This document shows positions 35,764 to 48,900 of a stretch of DNA of 64,000 nucleotides, piece after piece. Numbering within the stretch: the first letter of the stretch is position 1; the number at the start of each line of letters is the position of its first letter. The position numbers and the translations under genes were made by a program. This stretch comes from Chondrosia reniformis. Lineage: Eukaryota; Porifera; Demospongiae; Chondrillida; Chondrillidae. The notes beneath the pieces were generated by a model. The model was not told the DNA's origin, did no database searches, and worked only from the letters and a program-made list of their open reading frames with translations. The stretch lies in the NCBI GenBank assembly GCA_947172415.1, contig OX359189.1, positions 1,448,501 to 1,512,500 on the forward strand, read 5' to 3'.

Positions 35764-38067
35764 TTAATCTTCCTTTCCAGTTTGAAGAAGCTTTAAGGCC
35801 TTTGTGAGGCTAGTGATTGCAGTGCTGACATCTTCATAATCCAAAGCACTTGCAGCTTGACGGGAAAGCTTGCTTGCTCTGTTAAACTCTTTAAAAGTCA
35901 ATTTAGGGGGTGGGCCTCCTGAAGAAGTAGGGGCATAGGTAGGCTGAGCCTGAGGGGGTGGCTGCACAGCTGGTGTTGGCTGCTCTGCAATGTGTCTTGG
36001 CTTAGGTACAGGCCTGAGAGAGGGGTTTTCCCCACTAGGCGGGTGGACACTAGGATATCCTGTATCTAGGCCTGTGGGTGGATAACTGGGTTCCGGCTGG
36101 TGGACAGTTGGCATAAATGGGGTTGGCTGCCCACCAAATGGGTGCTGTGTTGGATGCATGGGTGGTTGGTCCTGGGGATCGCCACTAATGTTACTGAATC
36201 CTATAGGCAATCCACCTCCAGCACTCCCAAACTCCTCTTCTGAGCCACCAGGGGGACCAGGTGTGGGCTGGATATTGTTCTTCAAGCAGCGATTAATATC
36301 AGCAGCCTTCCATTTCGCATATTTCAACTTGTCACTTAACTAGAAGCATGCATAAACAACAATAAACAAATAAGTAATATACAGGAGAGTGCCCATACAT
36401 TAGAACATGCAGTTAGTCAGTGAATTTCAATGAATGATTCTGTGTTGCTCCTTGCTAATGTACTTAATATGAGGAACAACACCCAACAACAATCAAGCTA
36501 TTTACATAGTTCTATGAGACAAATATTAGTAAGTAAGCTTTAGGGTAAAACAGAGGAAAAGTAATGAGGGCCCAGTGTAAGGGACAGCCCCAGTGTAAGG
36601 GACAGCGCCAGGGTAAGGGACAGCCCCAGTGTAAGGGACAGCCCCAGGGTAAGGGACAGCCCCAGTGTAAGGGACAGACCCAGTGTAAGTACAGACCCAG
36701 GGTAATGAGGGCCCAGTGTTAGGACAGCCCCAGGGGAAGGATGGCACTGGTTAAGTCTGCCCTATAGAATGAAGCGATATGTACGTATAGGGTGACTATT
36801 CATAAACTATGACTCTTACTTCATCAGACAGTTCTCCAAACTGTCTCAGGGCTCCAATGAGAAGGGTGGACGTATAGAACCTCTTCACCAAATCCCTAAA
36901 AGAGTGATACAATATGTGAATACTATCAAATCAGTGGGCATTCACTCTACTTAAGTGTGATTAGTTTATAGTAATATACACACAGCTACAGTACATAGAC
37001 CACTTCTGAAAGTAAAAATTACACCATGAAGTAAAACAGTTAGTAAATTTGAATTAATTAAAAAATGAAGTCATTTCAACAACTCTAACTGCATTTTTTA
37101 TTTATTAAACATTAATCAGATTGGATTAGCTAAGCACCAGCAACACAATAATTAACAGAAATGGAACATTTCAACCGTAAGGCTTTCAGAAATAAAATTA
37201 CAGCCAAATTAAAAAGTGTGACATGTCTTACATATCTTACTTGTTAAACATTCCCCTCCTGTCCTCATTATCAGCCACTATAAAGATTTTGAGTGCTACG
37301 TCTTCTAAGTAGGACTGTCCTACAATCTCACTGGTATAAACCTCCTTGTCCTCAGCGGACTTCTTCATCTGCACACACAGAATCCATACACAGAGGTAGA
37401 GTCATGTGATACGCACATGTTTCCAGTTACTACAATTAGTGTAGTGACTGGTATACTATCTATGCTGCACCAGCCATGCTTCCTGGAATATACTATACTG
37501 TGCTTCACAATCAGTGTAGTAATAGTCAAAGACTCATAAAAGATCAAGAAGAAGACTAAAATTCCCAGGGTCACTGATGAAGGGTGGAATTCCCAGAAAC
37601 AGCTGTCTGGCCCAGTGGAGAAGAAGAGAAGCAGAAGAAGAAAACTGTTGTATCCTCATCCAAAGCTCTCACTAGTTTTAGTTCCCTATAGGCCTTTACT
37701 CTAAAGTAGATGTAACATTGTAACATGTTGACAATGGTGTCTTGGATCATTCCTAGTGGCGTATCTTTTACTGGGTAACCTTTTCCATTTTGTCCATTAG
37801 TTGCAATAGGTACTGTTTAGCTGCTGGATCGCCTTTAGCTTCGTTAATGGCGCCTTGTGCAACATGCATATACACTACATAATAACAGATGAATATCAAT
37901 TTAGTTTAGATCACATTTTATAGTTCTAATTATAGTGGAGTGATGGGGATCTTGAACTTACAGTAATATGACGTCACTATATCTTTTTTGGTCTCATATT
38001 GCTTGGCTAATACAATATAGGGCTGATACGCTTTGAGTGACGGAGGTACACCTCCTCCGGATGCCAT
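35764..38067 (-). CDS. VTA1: VTA1/LIP5 homologue, ESCRT-III/VPS4 cofactor
   Basis: VTA1 activates the VPS4 ATPase that disassembles ESCRT-III at endosomes. Five exons, 38067-37962, 37874-37780, 37368-37241, 36895-36820 and 36339-35764, give 326 residues in frame. Seen: the N-terminal tandem-MIT-like region (QLMDKMEKMKKSAEDKE, then EIVG), ALKIFIVADNEDRRGMFNK, FYTSTLLIGALRQFGELSDE, KYAKWKAADINRCLKNN, a Pro-rich linker (~170-280), and the C-terminal VTA1/SBP-1 domain ending ALDYEDVSTAITSLTKALK. These match the human protein in order and spacing. The second donor (GTTACC) is unusual but is the one that keeps the frame. The gene is divergent from REPS-like, with a shared upstream region. Confidence 0.95.
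36560..36735 (-). repeat. ~18-bp minisatellite in VTA1 intron
   Basis: The units are variants of CCAGTGTAAGGGACAGCC on the plus strand, about nine of them with slips. Not coding. Confidence 0.85.
37532..37714 (+). mobile_element. Copy C of the dispersed element, best-preserved ribozyme core
   Basis: It lies in a VTA1 intron, antisense. GGGTCA (37568-37573) pairs with TGGCCC (37608-37613) with one G-U. CTGATGA is 37574-37580, GAAA is 37596-37599, stem III ACAGCTGT is 37599-37606, and the cleavage C is 37607. Stem II can form GGG/CCC but is bordered by an A-A pair rather than the usual G-C, so activity may be reduced. The element runs from ACTCATAAAAGATCAAGAAG to CTCTAAAGTAGATGTAA. Confidence 0.8.
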
Positions 38068-38610
38068 TTTCTCTTATGCAATCCTTTGAAGTAATTTAAT
38101 GAACTCATTAAAAATCCAGGAAAAAATGTCTGACTGAGGAATAGCTGGATCGAATGATTGTGTATTGAAATACGACAAAAGGAAAGAAAGAAGTAGGCAA
38201 GCTTACACTTGTAGTGTGATCGTGGTGTTCGTTAGGTTAGGGATATTCATAGGGTTCGCAAAGTGCTTGATTTAATGATTCCTCCAAGTCCTAGGTACGT
38301 CCCCCATTGAGTGTGTGTTCAACTTGTGTAAAATCTCAGATCACGTACTAGTTTTAAAGTAAATGTAACCACTTTTAAAAAAAGATGGCTTGTCTTTAGC
38401 CATAGCTGAATGGTGATGCGCGTGTGATTGGCTCTGAAATTCTCTTCTCGTTCTTCTTTATGCGTTTTGCTATTAGCTATGGTCTGTACGGGCTATATAG
38501 GATATATTGGACAGTATGCTGTCAACTAGACTAAGAAAACGTTCGTATCCTATAAACAATAATTCTTGAATTACTTTTCATCAAATGATTCTCGCATATT
38601 GACCAGGTAC
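38068..38610. promoter_or_regulatory. Shared upstream region of VTA1 and the REPS-like gene
   Basis: Divergent genes flank it. A TATA-like CTATATAGG near 38489 and a possible 5' UTR exon ending at 38607 (GACCAG|GTACGAG) lie on the plus side. This is inference from position and weak motifs. Confidence 0.4.
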
Positions 38611-38768
38611 GAGCAGACTGATTTGATTTATAAGGAAATCTCTATAGTTAGTTTTTATGTCAATTGGGGCCAAGTTGTAGGAAAATACATTATACACATA
38701 CACATTTGAGCGTAGCTATGTACGTACATATATGTATCATCTGAACAATTGTTGGTGCACTGTGTTAG

Positions 38769-38888
38769 GAAGCCATTAAGGAAAAGGGTCTGGCTATGTG
38801 GGACTACTGTGTGATTGGGATCTCATCACTGACGCACAATGTAGACTGTGATAGTCTGAGAGAGGAGGATAGCTTCTTGTTTGCCTGA
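38769..38888 (+). CDS. Possible orphan 3' exon (40 codons)
   Basis: After a TGTTAG acceptor, an open frame reads EAIKEKGLAMWDYCVIGIS, then SLTHNVDCDSLREEDSFLFA and stop. Its composition looks protein-coding. I could not connect it in frame to the upstream exon ending at 38607, and it does not lead into the REPS-like start. It may be the end of a small separate gene or chance. Confidence 0.3.
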   Translation, partial: EAIKEKGLAMWDYCVIGISSLTHNVDCDSLREEDSFLFA

Positions 38889-39905
38889 TTAGACTGGTGT
38901 ATGTAAAGGAACATCTTTTAACTTCTTAAAGAAAACTTGTTCTGTAGGTCTATATCTCAGTCATTATACATACTATTGCTATCTTAATGTTTATTTAGGG
39001 AGACTATCTTAATTGTTGTGTTGTTAGTAGTAAATGGTAAATTAACTAATCGTTTCTCTTTGATAGTTTCATTTATTTGAGTAAATTGATTTGAAAATGA
39101 TTATAAAATTGAAACATAAAGCTTACGTATAATTCATTTAAAAACTTACATAAATGTAGATTAAATAGCATTTTCAATCTCAGTGGATGCACTTGCTATA
39201 GATTATTAGTGTTTGCTGATGAATGCCCAGCTGTCACATGTCCATTATATGAATTACCTAATTCAATATGTAATAAGTATTCTATTAGTAGACTTGATGA
39301 TCTTGCCTAATCGCAATGTTTACCTCATATCCATACAGCTACCTGTCTATATCCATCCAGCTACCTGTCTATATCCATCCAGCTACCTGTCTATATCCAT
39401 CCAGCTGCCTGTCTATATCCATCCAGCTGCCTGTCTATATCCAACCAGCTACCTGTCTATATCCATCCAGCTACCTGTCTATATCCATCCAGCTGCCTGT
39501 CTATATCCATCCAGCTACCTGTGTATATCAATCCAGCTACCTGTGTATATCCATCCAGCTACCTGTCTATATCCATCCAGCTACCTGTCTATATCCATCC
39601 AGCTACCTGTCTATATCCATCCAGCTGCCTGTCTATATCCATCCAGCTGCCTGTCTATATCCATCCAGCTACCTGTCTATATCCACCCAGCTGCCTGTCT
39701 ATATCCATCCAGCTGCCTGTCTATATCCATCCAGCTGCCTGTCTATATCCATCCAGCTACCTGTCTATATCCATCCAGCTGCCTGTCTATATCCATCCAG
39801 CTACCTGTCTATATCCATCCAGCTACCTGTCTATATCCATCCAGCTGCCTGTCTATATCCATCCAGCTGCCTGTCTATATCCAATGCCAATCTATGTGTC
39901 TTCAG
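38889..39905. other. 5' intron/flank of REPS-like gene with minisatellite
   Basis: AT-rich DNA runs to about 39300, then the 22-bp minisatellite described separately. No gene is seen. Confidence 0.5.
39335..39885 (+). repeat. 22-bp minisatellite, about 25 units
   Basis: The unit is CTGTCTATATCCATCCAGCTAC with a TAC/TGC alternation at its end. Long open frames through it (SISIQLPVYIHPA in all three frames) arise because the unit lacks stops. It ends ~20 bp before the acceptor of the exon at 39906. Not coding. Confidence 0.92.
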
Positions 39906-42900
39906 GTAATAAAGCCACATTTATTCTCTGGAGAGGAGTCACCGTACCATGAGTCTGTTGGATGATGATGACGTTAACAGTCCGTTAGACCCCTCCCCCA
40001 TTCCACCTGTACAACCTCTGGGTCATGTGACCACCAATGTAATGTCGTTAATGGAGGAAGAGGGTGCCGTTATCTGTAATGACACTTTCAGGGGAGAGGG
40101 GGAACCAGTCTCTGGTAATGCCGCCAGCCTGTCGCATGCATCTGTTAATAAGGGACACAAAAGAGTTGATTCTGGTGGAGGGGTCGAGTTTACCAACGAA
40201 TCAGGTCCCCAAAAGCAGTTCAAACTGGCAAAACTCCTCACCTCTCGTAAGAAGTCCATTAAACAGACTAGTAAGGGATCTAAAAAGGGACTTTCCCCAC
40301 CCCCTTCCCCAAAGCAGACTTCTAAAGCCCAGGCTAACAAAGGAGGTGCCACGCCTTCATCAACGGACACTTCTAAAGTCAAACATAGGTAAGATTTTTA
40401 GGTATTCTGTTGTGTCATTTTACAGTCTCTCTTGCAATGTGGTAACGTGTATGGAATGAGGGGCTTTCCCTTGCACAGGTATGCAGCCCTCATGGATGAA
40501 AGTGATTCTGCTGATTCAGAATTCCAAATGTCTCCAGAGGAGCCTGGTAGTGTGGTCTTGCTAGCCAGCCCACCTCAAAAGGATGTAAAGATGGGTGCCA
40601 ACCAGCTTTTTGGTGATAATGTCAGTGGAATCAGTGACCTTGGCTTAGAGTTGACCTCTCCTGTGCGATCAAATGCACCCACCCCACCAGGTCCACCTCA
40701 AGTTGGTCTCCTAAAGCAGCGCCCTAGTCTGCCCAGTGTGGGGATTTCCCCTGTGGTTGCCACTGCTTACGAACCCCAGTCCTCTGCTGGGCCCACCACA
40801 AAACAGTCTAACTGGACATCCCAGGGACAGGTCCAGTCCTCAAATACCAATTTTGACTGGTTTAGTTCACCACAGCGAGCACAGAATACCTACAGCCAAC
40901 CACCACTCAATCAAGCAGCCCCTGCCTCAGGATCCACTAGCACCATCACCTCCTCCCAGTCTGGTGTCCCCAGCACCGACCCCTGGACCAGCCAGGCCCC
41001 AGGTGCGAAGGAGACAAAACAGCCCATTTCCGAGGGTACGCCTGTTCCTCCAGGAGAATGGGTCATATCGGAAGAGATGAAACAGAAGATTGTTAAGCAG
41101 TTTTGGGACTTGAAGCCGGAGGGAGGTTTTCTAAAGGGTAAATTACATACGTATGCATACAAGTACATACATATGAGTATTAATTTTAATGTCATACATA
41201 TGTATATAGCATTGTGTGTACATTGGAATCTTATTCAAATGTTATTTAGTTAGAAACGTTTGCTTTATTGCAATGTTCTTGGTTTCCTTGTTATGCATTA
41301 CTTCACATTGTTAACCGAATTGTGTCATGTGTAACTGTTGTTTATGTTGCTTCGTCAGGCGAAAAGGCTCGAAGCTTCTTCGTAAAGTCAAAACTACCTA
41401 ATCAAGAGCTTTCTCAGATTTGGTGAGTGTTATTTAATGTTCACCTAAAGGTAGCTTGCAATTTTAAAATCCTGTTTGGATTCGTTTTGTACAATACGTA
41501 GCTATTGTTTTAATACAGTAGTATACTGTTATTACTCCAAGCCATTCAGACAAGCTAATTATATACATATCTGGAACTCAAATTTGATATTATGTGTGTT
41601 CAGTCTGTTGGGATTTATTAATGTCTAAATAGATGAGCTGTCAATTAGGAGAATTTCACTGAATATGCCTCATTCATAAATCCCTAGTTTTATACCTGCT
41701 ACTTGTACGTCATTTAGTTGATTAATAGTGGCACCTTTGTATTTGCGCTACTTACAGTATGTACATGTTTGATGATGTCTGTTGGTTAGGAAACTGTCTG
41801 ATCAGGATGAGGATAACGCACTCTCAGTGGACGAGTTTTGTGTTGCCATGAAACTAGTAGTAATCAGACGGAAGGGGATGCAGATACCAGTCAGCCTCCC
41901 CGACCAACTCAATCCAAAAACAGCAAATCCACAGGGTACGTACGTACCTCTAAAATATTAAAAGTGTATTTTATGTAGGTCCCTGTCTTACGTATATTAA
42001 CTAGAGGAGTAGGGCGGCCATTTTTCATACCATCCCTAATTAAAGGCCATAATACTAAAATGTGTACAAACATTTCTTTGAACCTTGAACCTTGAACCTT
42101 TCTGTAGTCACAGCTGTGTCTGGTAATGATAAAACTACTGAACCAACTAAATCTACATCTGGAGGTTGGGCTAACTTTGAGGAGCTATCAAAGCCACCAG
42201 CATCGTCTAGCAGCTCTCAGTCTGCTAGTGGAACAGACTTAGCCCTCCCTCCTCCCCCACAAAGTGGACGAAGGAATCAGCAGCGTGGTACACGTCAAAA
42301 TGCTGCAGATGGTCACTTGGCGTCCTCCAATACTGCTGAAGAACTGTCTAGAATATCTTCACTCAAGAACACAGGACATCAAAGGTCAAAGTCCAACTTT
42401 GAATCTACCTCCTCGGCCCAGACTGTGTTGCCTGACCTGGAACAGAAGAGGAATTCAGCAGTTCTCTTGGGAACATCTGTCTCGGCCAATAATGTCCTTC
42501 CTGACGCCCCTGGGGAGGATGAACAGGTACAGGAGATACTTGGCTCTGAAGAACTTGTTGATGTGAAGTCTGAAGATCCTTTAGCTCTGGCAGTCCAGGA
42601 AGATGGCAATGATGGAAGTGATGATAAATCTGCGCTGTATGCTGTTGTGAGAAAGCCTAAAAAGAGTAGTAAAAAGGCTCCCAAGGCTGTTCACTTTGAT
42701 AGCTCACAAGATGAATCGGACCAGAAAGTGGATTCTTCCAATTCCAGTTTCACTTCGAATTTGACACCTAAATCTGAAGCTGAAGTCAATATTGAAAAAG
42801 TGACACCAACCAGACCAAAACCAAAACGTCCTCCTCCACCCAGACCTGAGCCGTACAGGAAGCAGTTATCTCCGCCCCCCCAATCTCAAAGTGATGACTC

Positions 42901-45900
42901 AATGACGCCAACCAGAATGGAGACCTCCCCGCCCGCAATCCTGTATGAAGAGGTTGATTCAAGCGGGAGAGAAGAGAGCAGTGATCAGATGGATGGAAGC
43001 CAACGGCCAAAGCCTGCTCCTCGTAAACCCGCCCCTTACAAGAATAAACCTGTTAAAGAGAAGCACGGTGGTGTTAAGTTGCCGGGCCTTGAAGTAGGTG
43101 ACAGAGGGATGGACCTGAAGGTGACCTTGGCTGCTATGAAGGCACGAGGTCACAAGAAGACGTCATCACTGGACTCCACTCACAGTAAGGCATTCTCCTG
43201 ACATCTGTGCATAGGGGAATGGCTCCACTGGAGATTGTGTTGTAAGGTTTAGGTGCCCACCAGCAATCATGTCCATGGGATACTTTTGTTTGCCTAAATA
43301 TTGAGCAGGCTGAGAAATTGCGAATGTCGCTGTCTCCTCCTGGCTTCAAATATTTTAAATTTTGAACTCATTACCGTGCTGGTAGTATACATTTCCCAAC
43401 ACATAATTAAAGCTTATAATTCAATCAGTCTTCTCTATTTCACTCCATGGTGTAATTTACATGTAAATGTTCCTCTGTGTAGGTGGTAGCCACGAATATC
43501 AAGCACTTTTTGAGGTAAGAGGTTGCTCTATGTTGTATGCACAACAGTAGCCAATGGTAACTAGCATGATGTACGTACACATGCAGTCTTCTAAGGCATT
43601 CCACATGCATATATTCATAACTTGAAAACATTCGAGTTAATATACTGTTTTTCCATCTTCATTTAGGGACTTCCCCCTGCCAATCCTCCAGCCCCGCCCC
43701 CTGTAAGTATTGTTACACTGTATTACTGCATATACATATAAGTGTAAAGGGCTAATTGCACTGATGTTCTCAATCATCAGACATTATCATTAGTGGAATG
43801 GTTGATTGGGAGAATTTTTATTAGCAAGGTCAGGCCTGTATGAAGGGTTTTGAAAAGGTGGACATTCTGGGTAGAAATGTGACAAGGAAATGTTTTAACA
43901 TTATGACAAAATGGAAGACATTGTAACCAACTACCAAATACTGTATATGGAGGTAGTGTGTATGTATGGACTATATACTGTATATGGAGGTAGTGTGTAT
44001 GTATGGACTATATACTGTATATGGAGGTAGTGTGTATGTATGGACCATATACTGTATATGGAGGTAGTGTGTATGTATGGACTATATACTGTATATGGAG
44101 GTAGTGTGTATGTATAGACCATATACTATATGGAGGTAGTGTGTATGTATGGACCATATACTGTATATGGAGGTAGTGTGTATGTATAGACCATATACTA
44201 TATGGAGGTAGTTTGTATGTATGGACCATATACTATATGGAGGTAGTTAGATAATTCCTTTAGCAGAATCTAGAGATTGTATCTACAATCCTTATTGAGT
44301 ATGAAACCTTTAGCTAATTGTAATGTGTTGTAACTCTTAAAACAGTGTTTGCTTTACATTGAAGTGTTACCATGGGAACTGGAACTGATTCATATTGTAG
44401 AAGTAGCCTGAAAAGCATTCCTCTAATTCCTTATCTGTTTGACCATGTGTGCACATGATAATGATACTCCCTTATCTCTCAACCTGCAGAAGCCGAAAAG
44501 GAGCACTCATCTGGAGGAGCCTACAGCCCCTGGCGGAAGGAAGCTCTCTCGTTCTGCCTCTCTTGACAGCATCTCTAGTCTAGGAGGAGCAACGTCTTCT
44601 GTGCAGTTTCAGGTACACGTCAACTTAGCACCATTTTCTAATGTGGAGAAGTAGTAGATGCATGAAATACTCTTACACCCTTGTATTAGAAGTCTGTACT
44701 GACCAATGATTAGAAGTCTGTACTGACCAATGATTAGAAGTATGTACTGACAAATTATGTGGTAGACAAAGTTGTCTTTAATTGTAATATAGCTTGTTAA
44801 CAAATTTAGGAGATAACTTCTTTGCAGACATATCCACTCTTTAACAATGTGGGTAACTGACTTAACTTATTAGTTCTTTTGAATACCTTATAGTGTTAAT
44901 TGTTAAAAGTCCTGTAAAGTCCTCCAAATTTGGTTATGTAGAATGATACCCTTATATGGTGTTAGTCACTTAAGCATACTAAACTTTCAGTCACTAATGT
45001 TTCTGGAAATCTTTTAAAAATGAAAAATTATGTAATGTAAATGTAAGTACATCAAAGTATCTCTTAGTTGGATCATCTATTGGTCCAGTTTGAGTGTCCA
45101 GAGATGCAGTTGGTAATTATTTTTTGTCAAAATGTTTCAGCTCCATTTGCTCATTAAAAGTTAAGTTTCATGCAGTTAGAAGATATTCTTATACACAAAG
45201 AATTACCAGAGTCAATTCTGGGACTCAATTACACTTGTCTCCTGATCCAATTAATGATTTCCTTATACTTTTGTGGGTTTCCACTGAAGCCAGCCCAAAG
45301 AGTGCAGCCATATTGCTGCTTCCTGTATACAGGAAATCAGATTATCTTAAGGGTGTATATATAGCTGTTGCATTGTGTATGATTATCAGATAAAGAAAGT
45401 GATAATTTCAGGTTTCTAAAGTCTGTAAACTAGCTTTTGAAAGAGTGAGGAATTTAACACTATCACCCTGGTGATATGTTAGTGTGAAGGCTGCCACAGT
45501 TGAGGAGTATTTTAAATTTTCTTTCTTGGAATTTGACTAGCCCTAAGGGAAACTTAGAAGCTAGGTGGGCTCAAGTCAATCAGAACATTCTCTGAGGAAC
45601 TAAAATGGCTGTAGATGTGTCCTGGGAGTTCTGTTCCACTCCAGCTAGTGACTATGACCACTTGAGACCTCTGCCAAAGAGGAGATACACTGACTGTGTA
45701 AGAACCACAAGTGTAGTCTTTATAGATAAGGCAGCCTGGAGAGTCAGGATGAGAAGCAGCTGTTGAAGGCTTTTCTCCTAAAACTGTTAGCTGTAGATTC
45801 TTTCTATCCTTATGTAATACAGGCTGCTAATATAAGTATGATAAGATAAAGCACTATAAAGTATACTCTCATAAGAAGTAAGCTCGTAAGAATAAATAAT

Positions 45901-48900
45901 AGAAATAAATAGAACTAACAGAAGTTTCTAGTTGGAATACCTTTGGAATATCTTGGGTAAGTAAAGGGATTGGTTGCACATTGCTAGGCTGAAGTCAGTG
46001 CCAATATCAGCTGTTTTAATAGCTGATGTGGTATTAGTGTAGTTCTGTTGTCTTTTGTGACTTAAAAGTTAATTGCTCCCATGATATACATAGGTTATTC
46101 ACCACAAAATTTGCTGCTTAATACATTCTATTCTATAATATCTAATCCCCCAACTTAAAGACATTTGCACGATACAGCAAATTATTTATTACTATGCTAC
46201 TGTCTCATGACACTGACTCCACAAGTTACCCCCCTAACTCCTGAATGAAGAAAGAAGAAAGAAATGAAAAGACTCCTGTATTGTATCTTCATCCAAAGCT
46301 CTCTCCAGGTTTAGTTCCCTATTGGCTTTTTTTACAGAATAAGCATAGCATGTAGGAAAATGGTATCTAAGATTTTTCATGAACCTTTGAATAGATATTA
46401 TGTTTTAGTTCATAAGAACCGAACACTTAAACTTAAGGAAATTGTAATGTAGTTAGTGTCCTTTTAGCTTTCTAATGTAGTAATTGTATTCCATAAATCC
46501 TAAACTTGTTAGCCGTATATGTATGTATATACATAGCTTGTTTGGTAGATTTAATACAATTACCTGCTTATGGGTATAGAGTGTATACAGATATCTACGT
46601 GTGTAAGCATTGTTACATAACATACGTATGGTTGATAACGTTAATGGCATACGATAAATATCCTAATATCATGAGTTTAAAGTTACATTGTTCTACAATT
46701 TCAAATAGGAATTTCATATTGAAATGATATAGTATACCACTTTCAAAGTAAATCTTGAGTTCGTATGTATGTTATTGAAAAATGATAGTTTTTTATTCAT
46801 TTATACGTACTTCAGTATTCAAAGAATCCTTTTGCATGACCGAATATGTATATGTTGTTCCAATTAATAGGCCAATCAAAAAAGTTTTAATTAGGAATTA
46901 CCTCAGCACTCAATTAGGAATAGTATTAATTAAGAATTACCTCAGCACTCAATTAGGAATAGTATTAATTAAGAATTACCTCATGCACTCAATGGCACTC
47001 AGCAAGGTTGTCGCATCCTTCATCCTGTCTAGTTCAGTAGACTTGAGAAAGTGTTTTATAAGCAAATGAACTATCTTGGTTTCCAGCTGACATCATGTTA
47101 GTGTCTAATGTCCAAAGTGTGATGTACATATAAGGATTGCTGTGGTAGCCTAACTAATGGAATGTCCTGAAAGATGATCCTAATTAGGAACCAGGTGCTT
47201 AGAAAACCAGCTTATTAGGTCAATCTAGAATGTCAATTTTTGGTTGCCTAATGTCATTATATGGTAGCAGTCCAGAAGTGGTAACAGTGTGGTCACTGAA
47301 ATATTTTATCAATATATTATGTTGTGCTGGAACTAGATTCTAGATTACCCTTCAGAGACTAAATGCTCATGACTATATACTACTATTACTACTACTAATG
47401 ACCTTTATGATCAACTCTTTAGATTACAAGTAAACAAAAAAAAACATTTACAAAAATGATGTTAGAAGTACGTAGGAATGGCAGTGTTCACTAATACATC
47501 TGCAAAAAGTATTGAAACAAGACAGTGATTATATGATAAGGCTAATCATACAGAAGTTGCATATATACTGAAACCATACAATTCTGTGTTTGGGTGCACC
47601 AAGCTTTTGTATGTATGTATGTAATATGATAGCTGATATACTTGTATTACTTGATGGTTGATGGTTGATGTGAAACATGCTATCCTAGTCAAACAGCTGT
47701 ATCACATAGCCTGATGGTACATATGTAGGTACGTATGTATGCATAGCTACCAATTGATTTCACTATATTCTTTCTGTGATATTGTGTAGAAACCTGATTG
47801 GAAGGCTTCTCCTAAGCTGGAAGAGAAGCCGAAGAAGAAACCAATTCCCCTCCCAGCCAACAGGGCAAGTGTACCTCCAGCATGGTGCATACAGAGATGA
47901 ACTGAAATATTCTGCTTATAAAGTCTTTCATTGAGTTCTCAATGTTTGGGAATGGCCTATATAAATAAGTTGTTGTGATTTGTAGGACATGTAGCTACAT
48001 AAACTCACCAGACTAGTGTAGTCGCCTTTCTAATAGTGTAAGCATAATTATATAGATACACCTTCCTCATTTCTAATATTTACCTACATATACTAACTGG
48101 TGTAATCAATAATTCATTTGCACTTGTGTATGTGCACTTACATATATGAGATGCACTGTGTCGTAGTCTTCTTGTATGGGTTACCATGGGTTACCATGGG
48201 ACTGTTTGTAAGCGATAACCAAGTCACTTTGATTGATTGCCAACTTAAAATTGGTGGTATATGTACAAGATATTGCACTAGAAAAGACAAAAATATTGGT
48301 TTAGCTGCTAATACTTGTCAGTGCTACATACGTACGTAGCTAAAATTATTATTGTTTCTTCTTATATGTACGTATGTGTATTAACTGATTTGCATTCATT
48401 CTAATCCAATGATTTAATTAGTCTGAACAAACTGGCCAATTACAGACATAATAGCTGGCTCCATTCAATATGCAAGAGTTATATAAACTACTGTAATTAT
48501 AATTAGTAACGGGGTTTGTCAGAGGAATAATGGATTGAGGCCTTTAGACCACATTTAGTAGTAATGCCATTAATTGTAATGTTGCTTCATATCATTAGGT
48601 GCCAATTCATCCAGAGAGGAAGCCGACCATTTCTAGCAAGCCAACTAACGTATCTTCAGAATCTGATTCATCCAAGTCGCAAGCCCAGCCCACTTCAAAG
48701 CCACACCCACACTCCACCAGACACCATACTCTAGCTTCTACTAAACGACAACCTGTAGCACCAAACGAAAAGCAAGTGAAAAAGATTGTAGACGAATTAA
48801 AAACAAGACGGCCGGCCACACCTCCAGCGGGTCAGGCAAGTCACTCTTCTCATCCCACCGGAGGGCTGTCACATGGGGCTGATGTGCTAGCGGTTGCCAT

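Larger units (their letters stand above)
44613..47789. other. Long REPS-like intron with repeats only
   Basis: This 3.2-kb intron is exceptional for the gene. It contains small tandem repeats at 44685-44755 (unit near TTAGAAGTCTGTACTGACCAATGA) and 46885-46990 (unit near AGGAATAGTATTAATTAAG), a truncated dispersed element at 46238, and element X at 47425. No alternative exon was recognised. Confidence 0.6.

Noticed and set aside
39217..39250. Possible hammerhead start at TTGCTGATGAATGC
   Set aside because: No GAAA block or pairing stem follows within a workable distance.
39213..39965. Open frame of 250 codons (SISIQLPVYIHPA repeats)
   Set aside because: A 22-bp stop-free minisatellite opens all three frames. 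The real REPS-like start is 39949, preceded by in-frame stops in its exon.
43931..44229. Tyr/Ile/His-rich repeat frames on the minus strand
   Set aside because: They come from a 37-bp intronic minisatellite on the strand opposite the REPS-like gene.
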